A DNA stretch of 64,000 nt, from positions 124,001 through 188,000 of the forward strand of contig JBFWRK010000006.1 in assembly GCA_050248955.1 (NCBI GenBank). The letters are read 5' to 3'. Below are positions 29,696 to 37,581 of this stretch, piece by piece (position 1 is the stretch's first letter; each line of letters starts with the position of its first letter). The notes beneath the pieces were generated by a model. That model worked only from the letters and a program-made list of their open reading frames with translations, searched no databases and had not been told where the DNA came from. This DNA is from JBFWRK01 sp050248955. GTDB lineage: Bacteria > Actinomycetota > Acidimicrobiia > Acidimicrobiales > Ilumatobacteraceae. A program made the position numbers and the translations under genes.

Positions 29696-30214
29696 ATGCA
29701 GCCGGCACCGTTGTCCCGCGATTCCGGTGAGCCGGTGATCGGCGTCGTGATGGGATCGTCCTCGGACTGGTCGACGATGCGCCACGCGAGCGAACTGCTC
29801 GCCGAGTTCGGCGTCGCCCACGAGACGCGAGTCGTCTCCGCCCACCGCACGCCGGAGGCGATGTACGACTACGCCCGCACGGCGAGGGAGCGGGGTCTGC
29901 GCTGCATCATCGCCGGTGCCGGGGGTGCGGCCCACCTCCCCGGGATGCTCGCCGCCTCGACGACGGTGCCCGTGCTCGGCGTGCCCGTGCCGTCCCGGCA
30001 CCTGCAGGGACTCGACTCGCTCTACTCCATCGTGCAGATGCCGAAGGGCGTGCCGGTGGCCACGTTCTCGATCGGCGACGCCGGTGCTGCGAATGCGGCA
30101 CTGTTCGCGGTGGCGATGCTCGCCGTCGACGACGCGGCGCTCGCGCAGCTGCTCGACGCGTACCGATCGTCGCTCCGCGAGCAGGTCGCGGCGATGACGC
30201 TCCCACCGTCGTGA
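29696..30214 (+). CDS. purE: N5-carboxyaminoimidazole ribonucleotide mutase
   Basis: This 172-aa class I PurE moves the carboxylate from N5-CAIR to C4, giving CAIR in purine synthesis. The family core VIGVVMGSSSDWSTMRHASELL (Ser/Asp substrate loop), VVSAHRTPEAMYDYA, IIAGAGGAAHLPGMLAA and VPVPSRHLQGLDSLYSIVQMPKG is complete. About twelve extra residues precede the conserved start. The stop overlaps the purK GTG by 4 nt (GTGA), so the two consecutive enzymes are translationally coupled. PurE is the step after PurK. Confidence 0.96.
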   Translation: MQPAPLSRDSGEPVIGVVMGSSSDWSTMRHASELLAEFGVAHETRVVSAHRTPEAMYDYARTARERGLRCIIAGAGGAAHLPGMLAASTTVPVLGVPVPSRHLQGLDSLYSIVQMPKGVPVATFSIGDAGAANAALFAVAMLAVDDAALAQLLDAYRSSLREQVAAMTLPPS

Positions 30215-31344
30215 CCGCACCGATCCTGCCGCCGGCGACGATCGGCGTGCTCGGTGGCGGCCAGCTCGGGCGGATGTTCGCGCTCGCCGCGAGGGCGATG
30301 GGGTACGGCATCGTCGCGGTCGACCCCGACGCCGGCGCACCCGTCCACGCCGTGGTCGACGAGCACCTCGTCGCGGCGTACGACGACCCGGCGGCGCTGG
30401 ACGCGATGGCGAGCCGCTGCGCGGTGGTGACGACGGAGTTCGAGAACCCGCCGGCGTCCGCCCTCGAGCGGCTCGCCGCCCGCACGCTCGTTGCGCCCGG
30501 ACCGCGGGCCCTCGCGATCGCACAGGACCGGATCGCCGAGAAGGCGTTCGTCGCCGGCGCCGGGTTGGACGTGGGGCCGTACGCACTAGTGCGCCCCGAG
30601 GACGACCTCTCGGCTGCTGCCGTTGCCGTCGGGCTGCCGGCGATCCTCAAGACCGCCCGCCTCGGCTACGACGGCAAGGGCCAGCGGCGCGTCGACACGG
30701 TCGACCAGCTGCGCGCCGCGTTCGTGGAGCTCGGGCGGGTGCCATGCGTGCTCGAAACGCTCCTGCCGTTGGAGCGCGAGCTGAGCGTCGTGGCGGCACG
30801 CAGCCTGACCGGTGAGTTCCGAGCGTTCCCCGTCGCCGAGAACGCGCACGCCGATGGCATCCTCGACCTCACCGTCGTGCCCGCTCGGGTGCCGCCAGGG
30901 CTCGCCGACGAGGCGGTCGCGATCGCGAGGACCATCGCCGAGGAGATCGACTACCGCGGGGTGTTCGCGGTCGAGCTGTTCGTCGTCGGCGGCCGCCTGC
31001 TCGTGAACGAGCTCGCCCCTCGCCCGCACAACAGCGGGCACTGGACGCTCGACGCCTGCCGGACGTCGCAGTTCGAGCAGCAGGTCCGAGCGATCTGCGG
31101 TCTGCCGCTCGGCGACACCGCGCTCGACTCACCGGTCGCGATGCTCAACGTCCTCGGCGACGCGTGGGCCGGCGGTGATCCGGACTGGGCCGGCGTGCTC
31201 GCCCACCCCGGCACGAAGCTGCACCTCTACGGCAAGCGCGAACCCCGGCCCGGCCGCAAGATGGGGCACGTCGACGTCCTCGCCGCCAGTGCCGACGAGG
31301 CGCGCGCGACAGCGGAGCTCGTGCGGGCGACGCTGTCGCGCTGA
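30211..31344 (+). CDS. purK: 5-(carboxyamino)imidazole ribonucleotide synthase
   Basis: This 377-aa ATP-grasp enzyme makes N5-CAIR from AIR, bicarbonate and ATP. Its N-terminal ATIGVLGGGQLGRMFALAARAMGY, ATTEFENPP-like segment (VVTTEFENPPASALERL), ILKTARLGYDGKGQ (ATP site), and VNELAPRPHNSGHWTLDACRTSQFEQQVRA metal/ATP loop are all present. It is coupled to purE by a 4-nt overlap. The stop sits inside the first unit of a short tandem repeat (31339-31376). Confidence 0.96.
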   Translation: MTAPILPPATIGVLGGGQLGRMFALAARAMGYGIVAVDPDAGAPVHAVVDEHLVAAYDDPAALDAMASRCAVVTTEFENPPASALERLAARTLVAPGPRALAIAQDRIAEKAFVAGAGLDVGPYALVRPEDDLSAAAVAVGLPAILKTARLGYDGKGQRRVDTVDQLRAAFVELGRVPCVLETLLPLERELSVVAARSLTGEFRAFPVAENAHADGILDLTVVPARVPPGLADEAVAIARTIAEEIDYRGVFAVELFVVGGRLLVNELAPRPHNSGHWTLDACRTSQFEQQVRAICGLPLGDTALDSPVAMLNVLGDAWAGGDPDWAGVLAHPGTKLHLYGKREPRPGRKMGHVDVLAASADEARATAELVRATLSR

Positions 31345-31376
31345 GCTCGGCGGGCTGAGCTCGGCGCGCTGAGCTC
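31339..31376. repeat. 14-bp tandem repeat at purK 3' end
   Basis: Nearly three copies of (C/G)GCTGAGCTCGGCG occupy 31339-31376; the third is cut short after GAGCTC. The first unit contains the purK stop codon. Each unit holds a GAGCTC palindrome. It lies between the convergent purK and LLM oxidoreductase genes. Confidence 0.8.
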
Positions 31377-31385
31377 TCGACCTGG

Positions 31386-32414
31386 TCAGCTGGTGAGGAG
31401 GTCGGCGAGCCCGCCGAGCGTCTGTGCCGGGCCACCGACGAGGAACGTCGTGAGGCACGTCTCGCGCCACTTCGGCAGCTCGCCCCTGATTTTGTCCGGC
31501 GGCCCGATGAGCGCGATGTCCTCGACCATCGACAGCGGCACCGCAGCGATCGCCTCCGGCTTGCGTCCCGCGAGGTAGAGCTCCTGGATCTTCGTGGCCT
31601 CTGCCTCGTAGCCCATCCGGGCGAACACGTCGAAGTGGAAGTTCTGACCCTTCGCGCCCATGCCGCCGGCGTAGAGCGCGAGCATCGGGCGCAGGAGGTC
31701 CGCGCACTGCTCGACATCGTCGCCGGGGACGACCATCAACGTCGCCGCGACGTCGAACCGCTCCGCCTTCCCCGGATCGCCGGCGGCGGCGAAGCCCTCC
31801 TGGAGGCAGTTGCGGTACCAGGCATCGTCCTTCGGCGCGAAGAACAGCGGCAACCAGCCGTCGCAGAGCTCGGCGGCGAGCGCGACGTTCTTCGGACCCT
31901 CGGCACCGAGGTAGATCGGGATCTCGGGGCGGAACGGGTGGATCGTGCTCTTCAGCGGCTTGCCGAGCCCGGTGCCGCCCTGGAACGGCATCTGGTACTG
32001 CTCGCCGCTGAACGACACCGGCTCCTCGCGGCGGATGATCCGGCGCACGATCTCGACGTACTCGCGGGTGCGGGCGAGCGGCTTCGGATAGGGCTGCCCG
32101 TACCAGCCCTCGACCACCTGGGGACCGGACGCGCCGAGACCGAGCAGCACGCGGCCCTGCGAGAGATGGTCGAGCGTCATCGCCGCCATCGCCGTCGCCG
32201 CCGGCGTGCGGGCGCTCATCTGGATGATCGACGTGCCGAGCTTGATCCGCTCGGTCTGGCTGCCCCACCACGCGAGCGGCGTGAGCGCGTCGGATCCGTA
32301 CGCCTCCGCCGTCCAGACCGAGTCGAAGCCGAGCCGCTCCGCCTCCTTCACCGATTCGAGCGCGCCAGCAGGCGGACCGCTGCCCCAGTACCCCGTGGTG
32401 AGACCGAGCTTCAT
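31386..32414 (-). CDS. LLM class (probably F420-dependent) oxidoreductase
   Basis: This 342-aa luciferase-like monooxygenase fold protein has an N-terminal KLGLTTGYWGSGPPAG, EAERLGFDSVWTAEAYGSDALTPLAWWG, KLGTSIIQMSARTPAATAMAAMTLDHLSQGRVLLGLGASGPQVVEGWYG, and IPIYLGAEGPKNVALAAELCDGWLPLFF. The GLGASGPQVVEGWYG block is typical of F420-dependent members in actinobacteria. The ATG overlaps the P450 stop by 4 nt (ATGA), so this protein and the P450 are made together and may act on one substrate. No biosynthetic core enzymes are adjacent, which favours catabolism or detoxification. Confidence 0.88.
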   Translation of the reverse strand: MKLGLTTGYWGSGPPAGALESVKEAERLGFDSVWTAEAYGSDALTPLAWWGSQTERIKLGTSIIQMSARTPAATAMAAMTLDHLSQGRVLLGLGASGPQVVEGWYGQPYPKPLARTREYVEIVRRIIRREEPVSFSGEQYQMPFQGGTGLGKPLKSTIHPFRPEIPIYLGAEGPKNVALAAELCDGWLPLFFAPKDDAWYRNCLQEGFAAAGDPGKAERFDVAATLMVVPGDDVEQCADLLRPMLALYAGGMGAKGQNFHFDVFARMGYEAEATKIQELYLAGRKPEAIAAVPLSMVEDIALIGPPDKIRGELPKWRETCLTTFLVGGPAQTLGGLADLLTS

Positions 32415-33643
32415 GCCGGAACCATACGCGCCGGGCGGAAGGTCACGGGGAGGCGCTCGGGCCCCCAGATGCCGACCGTCGTGGGCTTCCAGGTGATCTC
32501 GCCGTCGATCTTCAGGTCGGGCAGGCGAGCGGCGAGGATCGGCAGTGCCTCCTGCAGCTCGGCCCGCGCCAGCGAGGCACCGAGGCAGTAGTGGATCCCC
32601 GAGCCGAACGTCAGCTGCGGCTGCCCGACCGGCTCGCGCGTGATGTCGAACGTGCCGGGGTCGGGGAACACCGCCGAGTCCCGGTTCGCAGAGGTCATGC
32701 TCGGCGAGATCATCGTGCCCTTCGGGAACAACACGTCCTTGTACTCGATGTCCTCGGAGGCGAAACGACCGGTGCCACGCACCGCGCCGAGGTAGCGCAT
32801 GCACTCCTCGACGGCCCGCGGCGCGAGCTCGGGACGCTCGGCGAGCAGTGCCCACTGGTCCGGGTGGTCGGAGAACAGCCCGACTGCACACCCGAGCTGG
32901 TTGCGGGTCGTGTCCGTGCCGCCCACGATCACGGCCTCGACCATCATCACCAGCTCGTCGTTGTCGAGCCGATCGCCCGCCTCTTCGGCCGCGATCAACT
33001 CGGTGATGAGGTCGTCCGCTGGCCTCGAGCGGCGCTCCGCGATCAGCTCCCGCGTGTACGCGTCGAGCTCGTCCTGCGCCGCCATGATGATCTCGAGCTC
33101 GTTGGCGAGGTCGAAGTTGAAGATCCGCAGCACGTCGGCGGCGAGCCGGCTGAACAGCTGCCAGTCCTCCTTCGGCGCGCCGAGCAGCTCACAGATGATC
33201 GGGATCGGGTACGGCTCGCAGATGTCGCCGACGACGTCAGCACGCCCGGTCGGCGCGACCGCGTCGACGAGGCCGCCGACGACCTCGCGCATGAACGGCC
33301 GCAGCCGTTCCGCCGCCCTCGGCGAGAACGCCGGCGCGACGAGCCGACGCAACCGCGTGTGCACGTCGCCCTCCGCCGACAGGATCGAGGTCCGCCGGCG
33401 GGAGAGGAACTCCTCGTTCGTCACGCCCTGGATGTCGATGATGACGTTCGCCGCGCTGTGCCACCGCTTGTCGCGGAGCACCGCGACGACGTCGTCGTAG
33501 CGGGTCACGACGTAGCCGAACGCGTTGCGCGCGAGCCAGTGCCGGTCCGCCGCGGCGCGGACCTGGCGCTCCTGTTCGGCGCGGTCCGTGACGGCGAAGA
33601 AGTCGAGCACCGGGAGGTCGAGCTGGTCGGCGGGCGTGGCCAT
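32411..33643 (-). CDS. Cytochrome P450
   Basis: This 410-aa soluble bacterial P450 has the I-helix oxygen-activation motif VGGTDTTRNQLG, the K-helix ExxR (ECMR), and the heme-binding loop FGSGIHYCLGASLAR, whose Cys ligates the heme iron. The BC region (HSAANVIIDIQGVTNEEFLSRRRTSILSAEGDVHTRLRRLV) is typical of soluble actinobacterial P450s. Ferredoxin and reductase partners are not encoded nearby. It is coupled to the LLM oxidoreductase by a 4-nt overlap. Confidence 0.95.
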   Translation of the reverse strand: MATPADQLDLPVLDFFAVTDRAEQERQVRAAADRHWLARNAFGYVVTRYDDVVAVLRDKRWHSAANVIIDIQGVTNEEFLSRRRTSILSAEGDVHTRLRRLVAPAFSPRAAERLRPFMREVVGGLVDAVAPTGRADVVGDICEPYPIPIICELLGAPKEDWQLFSRLAADVLRIFNFDLANELEIIMAAQDELDAYTRELIAERRSRPADDLITELIAAEEAGDRLDNDELVMMVEAVIVGGTDTTRNQLGCAVGLFSDHPDQWALLAERPELAPRAVEECMRYLGAVRGTGRFASEDIEYKDVLFPKGTMISPSMTSANRDSAVFPDPGTFDITREPVGQPQLTFGSGIHYCLGASLARAELQEALPILAARLPDLKIDGEITWKPTTVGIWGPERLPVTFRPARMVPA

Positions 33644-33710
33644 CGCCGAACGCTACAGCTGTGCTCGAACGGGCCGATCACGGAGCTGACGCGGTTTGAT
33701 CACCCGGCGA

Positions 33711-34832
33711 TCACCCGCCGAGGGCGACCAGCGGATCCACGGGTTCCACGCCGAGGAAGTCGGCGACGGGCCTGTTCGTGATCCGCCCGGCCACCGTGTT
33801 GACGCCGTGCCCGAGGGCCGGATCACGGCGCGCCGCCCCGGCAGCGCCGTGCAGCGCCACTTCGAGCAGGTACGGGAGCGTCGAGTTCGTCAGCGCGTAC
33901 GTGGACGTGTTCGGCACCGCGCCGGGCATGTTGCCGACGGCGTAGTGGATCACCCGGTGCAGCTCGTACGTCGGCTCGTTGTGGGTGGTCTCGCGGATCG
34001 TCTCGACGCAGCCACCCTGGTCGACTGCCACGTCGACGATCACCGCACCCGGCTTCATCCCGCGGACCATGTCCTCGGTGACGACGACGGGCGCACGACC
34101 ACCGGCGACCAGCACGGCACCGATCACGAGGTCGGCGTCGGCGACGCTGCGCTCCACGGCGCCGCGGTTCGACGCGAGCGTCATGATCCGACCCTTGTGG
34201 ATCTGGTCGACCCAGCGCAGCCGGTCGACGTTCTTGTCGAGCAGCACGACCTCGGCCTCCATGCCGGCGGCGATCCATGCTGCGTTCCAGCCGACGTTGC
34301 CCGCGCCGAGCACGACCACCTTCGCCGGGCGCACGCCGGGCGAGCCGCCCATGAGCACCCCGCGGCCGCCGTTGTGGCGCTCGAGGAAGTGGGCGCCCAT
34401 CTGCGGCGCCAGCCGGCCGGCGACCTCGCTCATCGGCGCCAGCAGCGGCAGCGCGCCGTCCTCGTTCTGCACCGTCTCGTAGGCGATCGCCGTCGTGCCC
34501 GCAGCGATCAGGGCCTTCGCCACCTCCGGGTACGCGGCGAGGTGGAGGTAGGTGAACAGCGTGAGGTCGGAGCGGAGGAAGCGGAACTCCTCGGGCTTGG
34601 GCTCCTTCACCTTCACGACCATCTCCTGGCCCCACGCGTCGGCCGCGGTGCGCACGATGGTGGCGCCCGCGGCGGCGTAGTCCGTGTCCGAGATCGACGC
34701 GCCGTCGCCCGCTCCGGTCTCGACGAAGACCTCGACCCCCGCCCGCTCGAGCTCGCGCACGCCGTCCGGCGTCATCGCCACGCGGTGCTCGGCGGTCTTG
34801 ATCTCCTTGGGTACTCCGACGGTCAACGGCAT
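33711..34832 (-). CDS. ald: Alanine dehydrogenase
   Basis: This 373-aa NAD enzyme interconverts L-alanine and pyruvate plus ammonia. Features are VGVPKEIKTAEHRVAMTPDGVREL, MVVKVKEPKPEEF, YLHLAAYPEVAKALI, the catalytic region around MSEVAGRLAPQMGAHFLE, and the Rossmann motif VVVLGAGNVGWNAAWIAAGM, with the conserved HYAVGNMPGAVPNTST near the end. It lies 12 nt after an Lrp-family gene on the same strand, matching the common lrp/aldR-ald pairing in which alanine-responsive Lrp proteins control ald. Confidence 0.96.
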   Translation of the reverse strand: MPLTVGVPKEIKTAEHRVAMTPDGVRELERAGVEVFVETGAGDGASISDTDYAAAGATIVRTAADAWGQEMVVKVKEPKPEEFRFLRSDLTLFTYLHLAAYPEVAKALIAAGTTAIAYETVQNEDGALPLLAPMSEVAGRLAPQMGAHFLERHNGGRGVLMGGSPGVRPAKVVVLGAGNVGWNAAWIAAGMEAEVVLLDKNVDRLRWVDQIHKGRIMTLASNRGAVERSVADADLVIGAVLVAGGRAPVVVTEDMVRGMKPGAVIVDVAVDQGGCVETIRETTHNEPTYELHRVIHYAVGNMPGAVPNTSTYALTNSTLPYLLEVALHGAAGAARRDPALGHGVNTVAGRITNRPVADFLGVEPVDPLVALGG

Positions 34833-34844
34833 GTGCGCATCATG

Positions 34845-35303
34845 TCAGTGGGCGCCCCATGCGTAGGTCTGCTTGACGACGCCGAGGTAGATGAAGGTCT
34901 CCGTCGAGCGCACTCCCGGAACGCCGCGGATGCGGTTGCTGAGCTCGAGCAGCCCGGCGTCGTCCTCGACGACCACCTCGGCCATCAGGTCGAACGACCC
35001 GGCCGTCATCACGAGGTAGTCGATGTCGGGGAAGGCCTCGAGCTTCGCTGCGATCTCGGACGTGTCACCCTCGGCGCGGATGCCGACCATCGCCATCCGC
35101 CGGTACCCGAGCTGCATCGGGTCGGTCACGGCGACGATCTGGAGCGTGCCGGCGTCGGTCAACCGCTGCACCCGCTGCCGCGCGGCAGCCTCGGACAGAC
35201 CCACCGCAGCGCCGAGTCGGGTGTACGGCATCCGCCCATCCGCCTGCAGCTGCTCGATGATCGCCCGATCGACCTCGTCCAGACTGCTCCCGGCACGGCT
35301 CAT
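34845..35303 (-). CDS. Lrp/AsnC family transcriptional regulator
   Basis: This 152-aa protein has an N-terminal HTH (LDEVDRAIIEQLQADGRMPYTRLGAAVGLSEAAARQRVQRLTDAG) and a C-terminal RAM/ActD ligand domain (MAMVGIRAEGD, FPDIDYLVMTAGSFDLMAEVVVED, VPGVRSTETFIYLGVVKQTYAWG). The start is ATG 35303; an in-frame GTG at 35330 is possible. It is immediately upstream of ald in an apparent operon, so alanine or another amino acid is the likely effector. A long-armed inverted repeat lies in the gap to the divergent dehydrogenase. Confidence 0.9.
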   Translation of the reverse strand: MSRAGSSLDEVDRAIIEQLQADGRMPYTRLGAAVGLSEAAARQRVQRLTDAGTLQIVAVTDPMQLGYRRMAMVGIRAEGDTSEIAAKLEAFPDIDYLVMTAGSFDLMAEVVVEDDAGLLELSNRIRGVPGVRSTETFIYLGVVKQTYAWGAH

Positions 35304-35340
35304 GGGTCTCGAATCTTCGTCGCTGACCACGCCCGGTGCA

Positions 35341-35382
35341 AGGGATTCCAGCGCCGAGGCGAGCCTGGACGACGGAATCCCT
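35341..35382. repeat. Inverted repeat with 9-bp perfect arms between lrp and dehydrogenase
   Basis: AGGGATTCC (35341-35349) and GGAATCCCT (35374-35382) are perfect complements separated by 24 nt in the divergent gap between lrp (start 35303) and the 2-hydroxyacid dehydrogenase (start 35413). Arm spacing of 33 bp (about three helical turns) would put the two half sites on one face, as for oligomeric regulators such as Lrp. It could equally be an RNA hairpin. Confidence 0.5.
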
Positions 35383-35397
35383 CGCCAGCCCCCGGGC

Positions 35398-35403
35398 TAG
35401 CCT
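35398..35403 (+). promoter_or_regulatory. -10-like TAGCCT, 9 nt before dehydrogenase start
   Basis: TAGCCT ends 9 nt before the ATG at 35413 with no Shine-Dalgarno between them, consistent with a leaderless transcript. Confidence 0.35.
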
Positions 35404-35412
35404 TTCCCGCGC

Positions 35413-36336
35413 ATGCCAAGTCCACGCCCGCCACGTGTTGCCCTGGCTCCCGTGGGGGCGCCCTCGTGGATGGCGGATGCGATCGTCGCTGGTGGCGGTC
35501 ACGTCGTCCCGGTCGAGTCCGCCGAGGCGCTCGTGTGGGGCGAACCGCGCCGCCCCGACCTGCTGGAAGAGGTCCTGGACGGCGCCGACCAGGTGCGCTG
35601 GGTGCAGCTGCCGTTCGCCGGGATCGAGTACTACCTCCACCTGATCGACGACGACCGCGAGTGGACCTGCGGCAAGGGCGTCTACGCGGAGCCGGTCGCC
35701 GAGATGGCGCTCACCCTCGCGCTCGCCGGCATGCGTGGTATCGGCAGGTACGCCCGAACCAGCACCTGGAGCAGCCCGGAAGGCCGCAACCTGCTCGGCG
35801 CGAACGTCACGATCCTCGGCGGTGGGGGCATCACCCGGTCGCTGCTACGGCTGCTCGTGCCGTTCGACTGCCACGTCACGGTGGTGCGCAACCGCGTGCA
35901 GCACATGGACGGCGCCGACGAGGTGCTCGAGAGCGACCGCTACGTCGACGCGATCCCCGGCGCGGACGTCGTGGTGCTGGCGCTCGCGCTGACGCCCGAG
36001 ACCGAGGGGATCATCGCCAGGGGCGAGCTCGAGTCGATGGAGCAGCACGCCTGGTTGGTGAACGTGGCGCGCGGGAAGCACGTCGTCACGGACGACCTGG
36101 TCTGGGCGCTGCGGGAAGGCGAGATCGGCGGTGCCGGCCTCGACGTCACCGATCCGGAGCCGCTGCCCGACCGCCATCCGCTCTGGTCGATGCCGAACTG
36201 CATCATCACGCCGCACGTCGGCAACACGCCCGAGATGGCGATCCCGCTGCTGTCCGAGCGGATCACGACGAACGTGCGCCGGTACGCGATGGGCGGCGAG
36301 CTGATCGGGTCCGTCGACCCCGACCTCGGGTATTGA
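35413..36336 (+). CDS. D-isomer-specific 2-hydroxyacid dehydrogenase family protein
   Basis: This 307-aa NAD(P)-dependent dehydrogenase has the flavodoxin-like substrate domain and the Rossmann insertion NVTILGGGGITRSLLRLLVPF. Catalytic residues are the Arg in LVNVARGKHVVTDDLVWAL, the Glu in DVTDPEPLPDRHPLW, and His in IITPHVGNTPEM. The glycine motif is GGGGIT rather than the usual GxGxxG. It probably reduces a 2-keto acid; the substrate is unknown. The gene is divergent from the lrp-ald pair, which hints at a role in amino/keto acid metabolism. It is followed 7 nt later by the DUF2087 gene. Confidence 0.9.
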   Translation: MPSPRPPRVALAPVGAPSWMADAIVAGGGHVVPVESAEALVWGEPRRPDLLEEVLDGADQVRWVQLPFAGIEYYLHLIDDDREWTCGKGVYAEPVAEMALTLALAGMRGIGRYARTSTWSSPEGRNLLGANVTILGGGGITRSLLRLLVPFDCHVTVVRNRVQHMDGADEVLESDRYVDAIPGADVVVLALALTPETEGIIARGELESMEQHAWLVNVARGKHVVTDDLVWALREGEIGGAGLDVTDPEPLPDRHPLWSMPNCIITPHVGNTPEMAIPLLSERITTNVRRYAMGGELIGSVDPDLGY

Positions 36337-36343
36337 GCCGCAC

Positions 36344-36916
36344 GTGGTATCCGACCAGGTTCCCGACGCAGCCACGATCGTGGGTCTGCTCGCCGACGAC
36401 GATCGCCGTGCCGTGGTTGCCGCGCTCGTGCTCGGGTCGGCCACGCTCGACCAGGTCGTGGCAGCGACCGGTCTCGACCATCCGGCGGCAGGCAAGGCGC
36501 TGGCGCGGTTGGTCAGCGCAGGGCTCGTCATCCAGGGTGCCGGCGGTGGCCTGCACCTGCTCGCCGAAGCATTTCGTGAGGCGTCACGAGCCGCGCACCA
36601 GCGCGCCGCACCGACGGCCGAGGAGCAGGTCGGTGCCTCGCCCGCGGTTGCGAAGGTCATGCGGGCGTTCGTCGTCGACGGCCGGCTGACGCAGATCCCC
36701 TCCGCCCACGGCAAGCGGCAGGTGATCCTCGATTGGCTGGCGCAGGAGTTCGAGCCCGGCGTCAGGTACTCGGAAGCGATGGTCAACTTGATCATCGGCA
36801 AGCGCCACCCCGATGCCGCCGCGCTGCGCCGCTACCTGGTCGACGACGGCTATCTCGATCGTGCCGGCGGCGAGTACTGGCGTTCGGGTGGTTCGGTGCG
36901 GCCAGAGTCCCCGTAG
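36344..36916 (+). CDS. DUF2087 protein with N-terminal helix-turn-helix
   Basis: This 190-aa protein has an ArsR-like winged helix in its N-terminal ~75 residues (DDRRAVVAALVLGSATLDQVVAATGLDHPAAGKALARLVSAGLV) and a C-terminal DUF2087 domain (KRQVILDWLAQEFEPGVRYSEAMVNLIIGKRHPDAAALRRYLVDDGYLDRAGGEYWR). DUF2087 domains occur with HTH or kinase domains and are thought to be regulatory. The GTG start is 7 nt downstream of the dehydrogenase stop, so the two share a transcript. Its end is close to or overlaps the J-domain gene. Confidence 0.82.
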   Translation: MVSDQVPDAATIVGLLADDDRRAVVAALVLGSATLDQVVAATGLDHPAAGKALARLVSAGLVIQGAGGGLHLLAEAFREASRAAHQRAAPTAEEQVGASPAVAKVMRAFVVDGRLTQIPSAHGKRQVILDWLAQEFEPGVRYSEAMVNLIIGKRHPDAAALRRYLVDDGYLDRAGGEYWRSGGSVRPESP

Positions 36917-37529
36917 CGTTTGCGCGATCGATACCCACTACGACCGCCTGGGCATCCGCCCCGACGCCTCCGCCGACGAGGTCAGGGAGGCATATCGCCG
37001 GCTGGCCCGCCGCTACCACCCGGACGCCCGTGGCGGCGTGTCGTCGCCGGAGATGGCAGAGATCAACGCCGCGTGGCGGGCGCTGTCCGACCCCGGGCGG
37101 CGGGCGATGTACGACGCGTCCCTGCGCTCGCCCGCTGCCGGCTCGTTCGCCCGTGCCGAGCCGGTCGACCGCCTGCAGGAGGAGCACTACCCGGTGACGC
37201 CGCGGCCGGCTGCGTCAGGCCCGTCGCGGTTCCCGTTCGGGCCGCTCGCCGGGCTCGTGGGCGGTGCGATGGTGCTCGGCTTCGTGTTCAGCGCGCTCAC
37301 GAACCGCGGTGACCCGGCTGATCCGCCGGCGGTCGATCCGATCATGCGCCAGGGCGACTGCATCGTCGTCGAGCCGAACACCGATGCCCGCAAGGTCGCC
37401 TGCGACCAGCCGAACGACGGCGTCGTCACGTCGTTCATCCCGTTCGACGCCACCTGCCCGTTCGGCACCGAGCCGCACCGCGACCGCCAGGGCATGGGCA
37501 TCGCCTGCGTGACGATCGGCGGCGGCTGA
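36888..37529 (+). CDS. J-domain protein with membrane anchor and extracytoplasmic Cys domain
   Basis: The protein begins with a J domain (THYDRLGIRPDASADEVREAYRRLARRYHPDARGG; HPD motif that stimulates DnaK). A hydrophobic segment follows (FGPLAGLVGGAMVLGFVFSAL), then a cysteine-containing domain starting RQGDCIVVEP with four Cys, probably outside the cell. The start is unresolved. The sequence where J proteins usually begin 'MDTHYD' reads ATC GAT ACC at 36927, with TAGCGT 7 nt upstream and no ATG. The nearest canonical in-frame start is GTG 36888, used here, which adds 13 residues overlapping the DUF2087 gene. Confidence 0.78.
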   Translation: MVRCGQSPRSVCAIDTHYDRLGIRPDASADEVREAYRRLARRYHPDARGGVSSPEMAEINAAWRALSDPGRRAMYDASLRSPAAGSFARAEPVDRLQEEHYPVTPRPAASGPSRFPFGPLAGLVGGAMVLGFVFSALTNRGDPADPPAVDPIMRQGDCIVVEPNTDARKVACDQPNDGVVTSFIPFDATCPFGTEPHRDRQGMGIACVTIGGG

Positions 37530-37567
37530 TCCGGGCGTCGGTTGCCCCGGCACCCACGTCGCCGTCC

Positions 37568-37573
37568 TAACGT
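37568..37573 (+). promoter_or_regulatory. -10-like TAACGT, 8 nt before DUF4190 gene start
   Basis: TAACGT ends 8 nt before the GTG at 37582, with no ribosome site between them; a leaderless start is likely. Confidence 0.35.
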
Positions 37574-37581
37574 GCCCACCC

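Noticed and set aside
31386..33643. P450 plus LLM pair as a natural-product gene cluster
   Set aside because: No core biosynthetic enzyme, carrier protein or resistance gene lies nearby; neighbours are purine and alanine metabolism.
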